In this document: piece after piece, positions 25,852 through 32,973 of the stretch
How positions within the stretch are numbered: the first letter of the stretch is position 1
How the letters are laid out: each line of letters begins with the position of its first letter
Origin: Ornithinimicrobium cavernae
GTDB taxonomy: Bacteria > Actinomycetota > Actinomycetes > Actinomycetales > Dermatophilaceae
Assembly (NCBI RefSeq): GCF_003121625.1
Contig: NZ_QDDJ01000016.1
Span: 1-64,000 of the forward strand
Length of the DNA: 64,000 nucleotides
Direction of reading: 5' to 3'
The notes under the pieces: generated by a model
The model's database searches: none
Told to the model about the DNA's origin: nothing
The model's input: the letters and a program-made list of their open reading frames with translations, nothing else
Translations under genes and position numbers: made by a program

Positions 25852-26817
25852 GTGACTGCCCCCTTCCCGCCCGTCTCCGTCATCATGCCGGTCCTCAACG
25901 AGGAGCGGCACCTGGCCGAGGCGGTCCGCTCCGTCCTGGCCCAGGAGTATGCCGGCGAGCTGGAGGTCGTCGTGGCGGTCGGCCCGAGCCGGGACCGCAC
26001 CCAGCAGGTCGCCGAGCAGATCGCGGAGACCGACCCGCGGGTGACCCTCGTGGCCAACCCCTCGGGGCGCACCCCCGACGGGCTGAACGCCGCCCTCGCC
26101 GCGGCCCGGCACGAGATCATCGTGCGGATGGACGGCCACGGCGAGCTCTCCGAGGGCTACATCGCCCGCTCCGTGCAGGTGATGCAGGAGACGGGCGCCG
26201 CCAACGTCGGCGGCGTCATGCTCGCGGAGGGGCAGACCGACTTCGAGCAGGCCGTGGCCGTGGCCATGCGGTCCCGGCTGGGTCTGGGCAGCGCGCGGTT
26301 CCACATCGGGGGACCGCCAGGACCCGCCGAGACCGTCTTCCTGGGCGTCTTCCAGCGCGACTGGTTGCGCCGGGTCGGGGGCTATGACAGTGCCTACTCC
26401 CGGGCGCAGGACTGGGAGATGAACTGGCGGATCCGCCGCATGGGCGGCACCGTGTGGTTCGACCCCGAGCTGGAGGTGACCTACCGGCCGCGACCCGACC
26501 TGCGGGCGCTGGCGCGGCAGTACTTCACGACGGGGCAGTGGCGGCGCCGGGTGATGAGGCAGCACCCGGCCTCCGTGAGCGCGCGCTACCTCGCGCCCCC
26601 CGTGGCCCTGGTGGCCGTGGTCGCGGGCGCTGCGGGAGGGCTGGTGTGGCGGCCGCTGCTGCTGGCACCGCTGGGCTACGCCGCCGCGGTCACCGTCGGT
26701 GGGATCGCGATGGGCGCCCGGCGCGGTCCGCGGGTCGCGCTGCGGGTGCCGGCCGTCCTGGCGACGATGCACATGTCCTGGGGAGCCGGCTTCCTGCGCG
26801 GCACGCGGGACGACTGA
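25852..26817 (+). CDS. Family 2 glycosyltransferase
   Basis: 321 residues. GT-A fold: VSVIMPVLNEERHL at the N-terminus, IIVRMDGHGELSEG containing the DxD-like site, and a QDWEMNWRIRRMGG segment that replaces the usual ED/QxxRW acceptor motif. The C-terminal 80 residues contain two hydrophobic helices (VALVAVVAGAAGGLVW and a following one), so the enzyme is membrane-associated with its catalytic face in the cytoplasm. Divergent from the LCP gene, suggesting a role in making an envelope glycan or glycolipid. Donor sugar unknown. Confidence 0.88.
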   Translation: MTAPFPPVSVIMPVLNEERHLAEAVRSVLAQEYAGELEVVVAVGPSRDRTQQVAEQIAETDPRVTLVANPSGRTPDGLNAALAAARHEIIVRMDGHGELSEGYIARSVQVMQETGAANVGGVMLAEGQTDFEQAVAVAMRSRLGLGSARFHIGGPPGPAETVFLGVFQRDWLRRVGGYDSAYSRAQDWEMNWRIRRMGGTVWFDPELEVTYRPRPDLRALARQYFTTGQWRRRVMRQHPASVSARYLAPPVALVAVVAGAAGGLVWRPLLLAPLGYAAAVTVGGIAMGARRGPRVALRVPAVLATMHMSWGAGFLRGTRDD

Positions 26818-26848
26818 CCCGGACCACACGGGACCGGACACGACGCGA

Positions 26849-26873
26849 CCCCGCTCCCGGTGTCGGGGCGGGG
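26849..26873. terminator. GC-rich hairpin between convergent GT2 and scoB
   Basis: CCCCGCTCCCG (26849-26859) pairs with CGGGGCGGGG (26864-26873), with one bulged T and a four-base loop. Confidence 0.65.
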
Positions 26874-26891
26874 CCGCGGTGACAGGCGCGG

Positions 26892-27530
26892 TCAGGCCAG
26901 GTCGACGGTCAGCGTCGGGCCGGTCTTCTCCTGGACCTCCTCGACCGTGACGCCCTCGGGCACCTCGCGCAGGACCAGGCCGTCCTCGGTGACGTCGATG
27001 ACGGCGATGTCGGTGATGATGCGCTGGACGACCTGCAGGCCGGTGATCGGCAGGGTGCAGTCGTCCAGGATCTTGTGGGTGCCGTCCTTGGCGACGTGGT
27101 CCATCAGCACGATCACCTTCTTGGCGCCCAGGACCAGGTCCATCGCGCCGCCCATGCCCTTGACCATCTTGCCGGGGATCATCCAGTTGGCGATGTCTCC
27201 GGCGGCCGAGACCTGCATGGCACCGAGGATGGCGGCGTCGACCTTGCCGCCGCGGATCATGCCGAAGCTGGTGGCCGAGTCGAAGATCGAGGCACCGGGA
27301 CGCAGCGTGACGGTCTCCTTGCCGGCGTTGATCAGGTCCGGGTGCTCCTCGCCGTCGTAGGGGTAGGGGCCGACCCCGAGGATGCCGTTCTCGGACTGCA
27401 GCACCAGCTCGACGTCGTCGGGCACATAGTTGGGGACCAGGGTCGGCATGCCGATGCCGAGGTTGACGTAGTCGCCGTCCTGGAGCTCGCGGGCGGCGCG
27501 GGCCGCCATCTCCTCACGGGTCAGTGCCAT
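26892..27530 (-). CDS. scoB: 3-oxoacid CoA-transferase subunit B
   Basis: 212 residues. Beta subunit of a succinyl-CoA:3-ketoacid (SCOT-type) CoA-transferase. The catalytic glutamate lies in LQSENGILG (Glu48), in the family's SENG motif. [10 protein letters not shown] at the N-terminus and [14 protein letters not shown] are further hallmarks. Starts three bases after the scoA stop, so the two subunits are cotranscribed. The pair activates acetoacetate or another 3-oxo acid with a CoA donor, linking to fatty acid or ketone use; exact acid specificity is not readable. Confidence 0.93.
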   Translation of the reverse strand: MALTREEMAARAARELQDGDYVNLGIGMPTLVPNYVPDDVELVLQSENGILGVGPYPYDGEEHPDLINAGKETVTLRPGASIFDSATSFGMIRGGKVDAAILGAMQVSAAGDIANWMIPGKMVKGMGGAMDLVLGAKKVIVLMDHVAKDGTHKILDDCTLPITGLQVVQRIITDIAVIDVTEDGLVLREVPEGVTVEEVQEKTGPTLTVDLA

Positions 27531-27533
27531 GGC

Positions 27534-28331
27534 TCAGGCCTCCTCGGTGGTGGCGGCGGGCCGGGGCCCCCGCGTGGTGTGCTTCTCGATCTGCTTGGCG
27601 GCGACCTGCTCGGCGGTCAGGGGCAGGACCCGCTGGACGTAGATGCCGGGCAGGTGCACGTCGTCGGGGTCGATCTCGCCCGGCTCGACGAGCTCCTCCA
27701 CCTCGGCCACGGCGATCCCGGCGGCCATCGCGCACAGCGGGTTGAAGTTGCGGGCCGAGCGGTTGAAGACCAGGTTGCCGTGGCGGTCGCCCTTGGCGGC
27801 GCGGACCAGGCCGAAGTCGGCGAAGATCGACTCCTCGAGCACGTACTCACGGGTGTGGCCACGGACGGTGTACTCGCGCTTCTCCTTCGGCGGGGACTGC
27901 TTGGTCACGTTGCCCTCGGCGTCGTAGTGCCACGGCATGCCGCCCTCGGAGACCAGGGAGCCGACCCCGGTGGGTGTCCAGAACGCCGGGATGCCGGCAC
28001 CGGCCGAACGCATCTTCTCGGCCAGGGTGCCCTGCGGGGTGAGCTCGAGCTCCAGCTCACCGGAGAGGTACTGGCGAGCGAACTCCTTGTTCTCACCCAC
28101 GTAGGAGGCGATGACGCGGCTGACGCGGTGCGCCGAGAGCAGCACCCCCAGCCCGGCGCCGTCGATCCCACAGTTGTTGGAGACGACCTCCAGGTCGGTG
28201 CTGCCCCTGGCGAGCACCGCGTCGATGAGGACGCTGGGGACCCCGGAGATGCCGAACCCACCGACGGTGAGCGTCATGCCGTCCTCGATGCCCTCGACGG
28301 CTTCCGCAGCGCTGTTGACTACCTTGTCCAT
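27534..28331 (-). CDS. scoA: 3-oxoacid CoA-transferase subunit A
   Basis: 265 residues. Alpha subunit, with the CoA-binding GGFGISGVPSVLIDAV near residues 24-39 (family motif GGFGLCGIP with the cysteine replaced), the VSNNCGIDGAGLG segment, and ELTPQGTLAEKMRSAGAGIPAF in the usual order. The C-terminal domain holds FNPLCAMAAGIAVAEVEEL. Forms a heterotetramer with ScoB. First gene of the two-gene operon; 43 bp separate it from the TIGR03089 gene stop. Confidence 0.93.
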   Translation of the reverse strand: MDKVVNSAAEAVEGIEDGMTLTVGGFGISGVPSVLIDAVLARGSTDLEVVSNNCGIDGAGLGVLLSAHRVSRVIASYVGENKEFARQYLSGELELELTPQGTLAEKMRSAGAGIPAFWTPTGVGSLVSEGGMPWHYDAEGNVTKQSPPKEKREYTVRGHTREYVLEESIFADFGLVRAAKGDRHGNLVFNRSARNFNPLCAMAAGIAVAEVEELVEPGEIDPDDVHLPGIYVQRVLPLTAEQVAAKQIEKHTTRGPRPAATTEEA

Positions 28332-28374
28332 GCCCGAACCCTACCGGCGGGCCGGGGCGGCGCGGAGGTCGGGG

Positions 28375-29088
28375 TTATGTGCGGACGGTCACACCCTCAC
28401 TGACCATCCGCGGGTCGTCCTCGGCGGGCTCCGGTCCGCGGACCAGCACCAGGGAGGAGCCGGTGGACAGGGCGTGCAGCAGGTGCTGCAGGAGCGTGTA
28501 TGCCGAGGTGCCGGTGACCAGGGCCCGTGACCCGGGTGCCCACTCGGCCGGGCCGAACAGCTCGCCGTAGGGGACCCGGTCGCCGTCGTGGACCAGGGCG
28601 TCGTCCTCGGCCTCAGGCTCGTCCCAGGGTGTGAACCCGTCGCCGAAGCTGGACACCTCCTTGGCCTCGTCCATGACGCCGGAGCGCAGGTCGCCGGCAT
28701 ACTCGCGGGCCAGGGCGGCGAGGGTGACGGCGACGACCTCGTCGGCGTCCTCGGCGGTGGGCGAGTCGGGGTCCGTGGTGACCAGCACGTCCGCGCCCTC
28801 GTGGGGGTCGAGGGTCAGCGTCGCGCCGACGGCCCAGACGGCCAGCGCCCAGTAGCAGGTGCGCCAGTGCGGGCTGGGGAGGTCGAGCAGGACCACGGAG
28901 CCGCGCTGGACGTCGAGCCCTTCCTGCAGCGCGTTGGCTGCCTTGGCGACCCAGTTGTCCAGGACACGCCGGGAGATCTCGATGCGCTCGCCGTGGGTGG
29001 GGCCGGGGCTGTCGTCGTAGTACGTGATGGCAGGCCGCGTCGGGTCCTCGCGCACGAGGTCGGTGAGCGCCTGGTGTGGGGTGAGCAC
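28375..29088 (-). CDS. TIGR03089 family protein (AMP-binding-like, short)
   Basis: 237 residues. It resembles the N-terminal part of AMP-forming acyl-CoA synthetases (PAITYYDDSPGPTHGERIEIS, then RGSVVLLDLPSPHW, then ALVTGTSAYTLLQHLLHAL) but lacks the P-loop, the YGxTE motif and the C-terminal lid domain. Catalysis is therefore unlikely by the standard mechanism; the family's role is unknown. It belongs to the conserved LCP/TIGR03089/fbi neighbourhood. The GTG start is supported by TAGCGT six bases upstream on the minus strand. Confidence 0.88.
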   Translation of the reverse strand: MLTPHQALTDLVREDPTRPAITYYDDSPGPTHGERIEISRRVLDNWVAKAANALQEGLDVQRGSVVLLDLPSPHWRTCYWALAVWAVGATLTLDPHEGADVLVTTDPDSPTAEDADEVVAVTLAALAREYAGDLRSGVMDEAKEVSSFGDGFTPWDEPEAEDDALVHDGDRVPYGELFGPAEWAPGSRALVTGTSAYTLLQHLLHALSTGSSLVLVRGPEPAEDDPRMVSEGVTVRT

Positions 29089-29094
29089 GGGGTC

Positions 29095-29100
29095 ACGCTA
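29095..29100 (-). promoter_or_regulatory. Leaderless -10 box of the TIGR03089 gene
   Basis: TAGCGT on the minus strand, six bases before the GTG. The 46-bp repeat array begins about 40 bp further upstream of it. Confidence 0.55.
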
Positions 29101-29138
29101 GCCGAGACCACCCCCGGCACGCGCCACGCACCCGTCTC

Positions 29139-29447
29139 TGTTCGGGGTGGGCGGGGGCGGAGCCCCTCGTGTGGGTGTGTGGTTGTTCGGGGGTGCACGG
29201 GGGCGGAGCCCCTCGTGTGGGTGTGTGGTTGTTCGGGGGTGCACGGGGGCGGAGCCCCTCGTGTGGGTGTGTGGTTGTTCGGGGGTGCACGGGGGCGGAG
29301 CCCCTCGTGTGGGTGTGTGGTTGTTCGGGGGTGCACGGGGGCGGAGCCCCTCGTGTGGGTGTGTGGTTGTTCGGGGGTGCACGGGGGCGGAGCCCCTCGT
29401 GTGGGTGTGTGGTTGTTCGGGGGTGCACGGGGGCGGAGCCCCCGTGT
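29139..29447. repeat. 46-bp intergenic tandem repeat, six full units plus partial ends
   Basis: Identical 46-bp units begin with AGCCCC at 29161, 29207, 29253, 29299, 29345 and 29391; a truncated seventh starts at 29437 and a diverged half unit precedes the first. Each unit holds GGGGCGGAGCCCC, a potential hairpin, and the palindrome GTGCAC. The array fills most of the 377-bp region between the divergent TIGR03089 and alkA genes. The unit length is not a multiple of three and contains no stop on either strand, so long open frames cross it in all six frames; these are artefacts. There are no unique spacers. Confidence 0.95.
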
Positions 29448-29465
29448 GATGTCATCCTGTTCCTC

Positions 29466-30410
29466 GTGACAGCCTCTGCCTCCCCGCGGCCGCTCGTGCG
29501 GCTGTGGGACCCGGGGCGTCCGGTCGACATCGCCGCCACCTGGGGGACGCTGCGGCGTGGAGCGGGCGACCCCACCTGGAAGATCACGGACGGCGTGCTC
29601 TGGCGCGGCATCCGGACCCTCCTGGGGCCGGTGACCCTGCGCATCGCCTCGCGCAGGTCCGAGGGGCGGATCGTGGCGCATGCGTGGGGTGACCCGGCCG
29701 TGAGCGGGTGGCTCCTGGACAACCTGCCGCGGATGCTGGGGCAGGATGACGACCCGGCGGGCTTCGTGCCGCACCACGAGCAGGTGGCGGCCGCCCTGGC
29801 GCACCGCGGCCAGGGCTGGCGCGTCCCGTGCACCGGACTGGTCCTGGAGTCACTGGTGCCGGCGGTCATCGAGCAGAAGGTGACCGGTCAGGAGGCCTTC
29901 GGTGGCTACCGCCGCCTGGTGCGCCGGGTGGGGGAGATCGCCCCCGGCCCTGGTGCCGATCTCGGTCTGTATGTCGCGCCGGACCCTGAGCGGCTCCGGC
30001 GCGTCCCCTCGTGGGAGTGGATGCGACTGGGGGTCAGCCCGCAGCGGGCGGACACCCTCATGCGGGTCGTCCGGCTGGCCGACCGGCTGGCGCCGGTCTG
30101 CGAGCTTCCCTTGCCCCAGGCGCACCGTCGGATGCGGGCGGTCCCCGGCGTCGGGGTCTGGACGGCCGCGGAGACCGCGCAGCGGGCGCTGGGAGATGCC
30201 GACGCCGTGAGCTTCGGCGACTTCCACGTCGCCAAGAACATCGGGTGGGCGCTCACCGGTGAACAGCTCGACGACGACGCCCTCGCCGAGCTGCTGGAGC
30301 CCTACCGGGGCCACCGCTACCGCGTGCAGCGGCTCCTCGAGCTGGCCGGCGCGGCGCGTCCGCGGCGTGGACCGCGGATGGCGCCGCGCACCCACCTGCC
30401 GGTGCGCTGA
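29466..30410 (+). CDS. alkA: DNA-3-methyladenine glycosylase (AlkA-like, HhH-GPD)
   Basis: 314 residues. Base-excision repair enzyme removing alkylated purines. The helix-hairpin-helix/GPD region is visible: VIEQKVTGQEAFGGYRRLV, MRAVPGVGVWTAAETAQ (the hairpin), and GDADAVSFGDFHVAKN containing the catalytic aspartate. The N-terminal 130 residues form the AlkA-type beta domain (RIVAHAWGDPAVSGWLLD). The GTG is chosen because upstream open frame runs into the 46-bp repeat; a CATCCT box lies seven bases before it. The last repeat unit ends about 20 bp before this start, so the array may affect its promoter. Confidence 0.87.
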   Translation: MTASASPRPLVRLWDPGRPVDIAATWGTLRRGAGDPTWKITDGVLWRGIRTLLGPVTLRIASRRSEGRIVAHAWGDPAVSGWLLDNLPRMLGQDDDPAGFVPHHEQVAAALAHRGQGWRVPCTGLVLESLVPAVIEQKVTGQEAFGGYRRLVRRVGEIAPGPGADLGLYVAPDPERLRRVPSWEWMRLGVSPQRADTLMRVVRLADRLAPVCELPLPQAHRRMRAVPGVGVWTAAETAQRALGDADAVSFGDFHVAKNIGWALTGEQLDDDALAELLEPYRGHRYRVQRLLELAGAARPRRGPRMAPRTHLPVR

Positions 30411-30439
30411 GGGTCGCGGCCCCAGCCGGAGCGGTCGTC

Positions 30440-31507
30440 TCAGTCGGCCGGGCTGCCGGTGCGTCCCTCGCTGACAGCGGGGGCCGCCGCACGTGCCACG
30501 GCGGTGCCCCCGAGCCCCTCGCTGGCCAGCGCGACCTCGAGCCGCGCGCAGACGCGTCCGGCGACGAACGGGTCGGCGGCCTCGACGACCAGTCCGTGCG
30601 GGGTCTCCCGCACGGTGGCCGGCTGCTCGCCGTGCCGGGCGAGCCGGACCGCCCGGGCCAGCCGGTCGGCATACTCCTCGGGTGCCACGGAGGCCACGCC
30701 GACGCTGTCCGCAGCAGGGGTCCCGGGCGCGACACCGAGCGCCGAGCGCACGGCCTCGGCGGCACCCAGCCCGAACCAGTCGCCCGCACCGGTGCGGACC
30801 AGCGCCCGTGCCCCGGCAGCACCCGGGCCGGTCACCGTGCCCTCGGGCAGGCCGCGCACGAGGGCTGCGGGCACGCCGGAGGCCTTGCCCTTGACGAGGT
30901 CGGCGGCCGCGGCGATCTCGTCGGCCACGGCGCGCGAGGTCACCGCGAGCGGACGGCCGTCGACGTCGGTGGAGCCACGCAGGTCGTCGAGCACCGCGAC
31001 CGCGCACGCACCGAGGGCGAAGTCGGTCTGTCCGGCCCGCCACGGCCTGCCCGCGGTGTCGGTGACCACGATCCCGATGCGGGGGAGCGGCTGCCCGTAG
31101 GCAGTGAGCAGGTCGGCATAGAGCTGGCGCGCGGCCAGGTCGGGGTCGTGGGGGAGCACCAGCAGCCGGCCGTCGGGCCCGGTGTTCGAGCCGTCGATCC
31201 CCGCGCCGGCCATGACCGGCCCCGCCAGGGCCTCCACGACGCGGGTGGTGCCGGAGGGTGCACGGCGCTCGGCCACGATCCGGCGGCTGTGCCGCAGCAC
31301 CGACTCCGCGCGCCCGTCGTCCGGTTCGCGCAGGTCGTGGGCCTTGGAGACGATCTTGCTCGAGACCGCCAGGACGTCGCCGTCCTCGAGGGTGAGGCCG
31401 GCGTGGGCGAGGGCGTCCCGCAGCACCTCCCCGAGGTGGTCACCGGCCGTGATCTCCGGTATGCCGTGGAGCGGGTGGATCGTGACCGGTCGCCCTGCGG
31501 TGCTCAT
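30440..31507 (-). CDS. fbiB: Coenzyme F420-0:L-glutamate ligase, without a complete nitroreductase domain
   Basis: 355 residues. Residues 1-250 are the CofE domain, which adds glutamates to F420-0 using GTP: IPEITAGDHLGEVL, VLAVSSKIVSKAHD, VVTDTAGRPWRAGQTDFALG and DLVKGKASGVPAALVRGL. Mycobacterial FbiB is about 450 residues because it carries a C-terminal FMN-binding nitroreductase domain that reduces dehydro-F420-0. Here only about 100 residues follow (DWFGLGAAEAVRSALG onward) with no visible flavin-binding motif. Start overlaps the fbiA stop by four bases (ATGA), so fbiA-fbiB is one operon. Confidence 0.9.
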   Translation of the reverse strand: MSTAGRPVTIHPLHGIPEITAGDHLGEVLRDALAHAGLTLEDGDVLAVSSKIVSKAHDLREPDDGRAESVLRHSRRIVAERRAPSGTTRVVEALAGPVMAGAGIDGSNTGPDGRLLVLPHDPDLAARQLYADLLTAYGQPLPRIGIVVTDTAGRPWRAGQTDFALGACAVAVLDDLRGSTDVDGRPLAVTSRAVADEIAAAADLVKGKASGVPAALVRGLPEGTVTGPGAAGARALVRTGAGDWFGLGAAEAVRSALGVAPGTPAADSVGVASVAPEEYADRLARAVRLARHGEQPATVRETPHGLVVEAADPFVAGRVCARLEVALASEGLGGTAVARAAAPAVSEGRTGSPAD

Positions 31508-32490
31508 GCGGTGCGGCGGGAGGACAGGTCGGTGGCCAGGTCGAGTGCGGCCCCCGCGATGCGGGCGGCGCCGTGGACGTCACGCATGCGCAGGTCGAGC
31601 GAGCGGACCTCCGCGCGCAGTCCCGCGGCACCTGCGGCGTCGGCGTCGTCGACCAGCCAGCCGTCGAGGAAGTCTGCGTAGAGCCCGGCGACACCTGTGG
31701 CGCTGACCTCGACGTCGAGGGCGGCCAGGCAGGCGTCGGCATGGCCGCGGACCGGGGCGCCGCCGATGATCGGACTGACACCGACCACCGGTGCCCGGGA
31801 GCCACGCAGGGCGTCCCGGACCCCCGGGATGCCGAGGATGATCCCGATCGAGACGACCGGGTTGCTGGGCGGCAGCAGGATGACGTCAGAGGTGCGGAGC
31901 GCGTCCAGCACCCCTGGCGCGGGGACCGCCTGGCCGAGCCCGGCGACCGTGAACCGGTGGGCCCGGACGGCGGCCAGGAGCTGCACCCACCACTGCTGGA
32001 AGTGCACCGCCTGCTCGCCGCCGGCGGGGTCGTCGATGACGACGTGCGTCTCGATGGGTGTGTCGGTCGCGGGCAGCAGCCGGACCCCCTGGTCCGGCAG
32101 CCCCCACCGCTGCGCCAGCCGCTCGGTGACCTGGCTGAGCGTCTGCCCCTGGCCGAGCCACTGGCTCCGCGCGATGTGGGCGGCGAAGTCGCGGTCGCCC
32201 AGACCGAACCACTGGGGCTGTGCCCCGAGGGCGGCCAGCTCCTGCTGGACGGTGTGGGACTCGTCGGCACGGCCCCACCCCTGGCTCTCGTCGACGCCGC
32301 CGCCCAGGGTGTAGAGCAGGGTGTCCAGGTCGGGGCAGATGCGGAGCCCGAACAGCGTGATGTCGTCGCCGGTGTTGCCGATGACGACGACCTCGCTGTC
32401 GCGGTCCTGCCGGACCTCCCGGAGCTCGTGGAGCAGGCCGCGGACGAACCGCGCCCCACCGACGCCGCCGGCCAGCGCGGTGACCCTCAT
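31504..32490 (-). CDS. fbiA: 2-phospho-L-lactate/phosphoenolpyruvyl transferase (F420 biosynthesis)
   Basis: 328 residues. Transfers the phospho-acid moiety from its GDP-activated form to the deazaflavin Fo, producing F420-0 or dehydro-F420-0. CofD fold: ALAGGVGGARFVRGLL at the N-terminus, VIGNTGDDITLFGLRICPDLD (the Fo/metal site), GLGDRDFAAHIARS, and LLPPSNPVVSIGIIL with VGVSPIIGGAPVRGHAD. Divergent from whiB2, as in mycobacteria. The ATG at 32490 gives the canonical family N-terminus; the frame is open 93 bp further upstream without support. Confidence 0.95.
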   Translation of the reverse strand: MRVTALAGGVGGARFVRGLLHELREVRQDRDSEVVVIGNTGDDITLFGLRICPDLDTLLYTLGGGVDESQGWGRADESHTVQQELAALGAQPQWFGLGDRDFAAHIARSQWLGQGQTLSQVTERLAQRWGLPDQGVRLLPATDTPIETHVVIDDPAGGEQAVHFQQWWVQLLAAVRAHRFTVAGLGQAVPAPGVLDALRTSDVILLPPSNPVVSIGIILGIPGVRDALRGSRAPVVGVSPIIGGAPVRGHADACLAALDVEVSATGVAGLYADFLDGWLVDDADAAGAAGLRAEVRSLDLRMRDVHGAARIAGAALDLATDLSSRRTA

Positions 32491-32614
32491 GTGGTGAACC
32501 TCATGCCTCCGATCCTCGCACCCGTGGCACGGTTCTCGGCAGCGGAGGTGGGTCGCGGGGGCCCCGCCCGCAGGGTGGAACACCCGAGGTCAGCGCCGTC
32601 TAGCAGATCCGGGC

Positions 32615-32643
32615 TTGACGAACGCGCATGACACGCGTGTAAT
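32615..32643 (+). promoter_or_regulatory. Sigma-70-type promoter of whiB2 with palindrome over the -10
   Basis: TTGACG (32615-32620) and TGTAAT (32638-32643) are separated by 17 bp. The perfect palindrome ACACGCGTGT (32631-32640) overlaps the -10, and ACGCG/CGCGT (32622-32626, 32634-32638) lies in the spacer, so a repressor or autoregulator site is plausible. The leader is about 35 bases and ends in TTTGGAGGAAC. Confidence 0.6.
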
Positions 32644-32685
32644 TCTCTTGTTGTTACTTGTGCTGGGTGAGGGTTTGGAGGAACC

Positions 32686-32958
32686 GTGCACGAGCTGGAG
32701 ATCATGACATTTTTGACGAGCACCGACACCGAGTCGGACGAGGCCTCGTGGCAGGAGCGCGCCCTGTGCGCACAGACTGACCCCGAGGCCTTCTTCCCGG
32801 AGAAGGGCGGCTCGACCCGCGAGGCCAAGAAGGTGTGCGTCGGCTGCGAGGTGCGTGCCGAGTGCCTGGAGTACGCCCTGGCGCACGACGAGCGCTTCGG
32901 CATCTGGGGTGGCCTGTCCGAGCGGGAGCGTCGCAAGCTGAAGAAGCGCGCCGTCTAG
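32686..32958 (+). CDS. whiB2: WhiB2-type iron-sulfur regulator
   Basis: 90 residues. Four cysteines at 28, 51, 54 and 60 (CxnCxxCxxxxxC) bind a [4Fe-4S] cluster; GIWGG at 72-76 is the beta-turn, followed by the basic ERERRKLKKRAV DNA-binding tail. WQERALCAQTDPEAFFPEKG and the neighbourhood (fbiA divergent, DUF3499 and manB downstream) identify it with WhiB2/WhmD, needed for septation in mycobacteria. GTG start with TTTGGAGGAAC upstream; an internal ATG at residue 7 is possible. The only gene in this region with a clear -35/-10 pair. Confidence 0.95.
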   Translation: MHELEIMTFLTSTDTESDEASWQERALCAQTDPEAFFPEKGGSTREAKKVCVGCEVRAECLEYALAHDERFGIWGGLSERERRKLKKRAV

Positions 32959-32967
32959 GCGGCGCGC
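32946..32967 (+). terminator. Hairpin across the whiB2 stop codon
   Basis: GCGCGCC (32946-32952) pairs with GGCGCGC (32961-32967). It ends seven bases before the next gene, so it may only attenuate read-through. Confidence 0.4.
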
Positions 32968-32973
32968 CTCATC

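Noticed and set aside
29139-29447. 46-bp repeats as a CRISPR array
   Set aside because: Units are contiguous and identical with no unique spacers, and no cas genes are present.
28588-30410. Long repetitive proteins read through the 46-bp repeats in all six frames
   Set aside because: The repeat has no stop in any frame and a unit length not divisible by three; the six-frame openness is a by-product.
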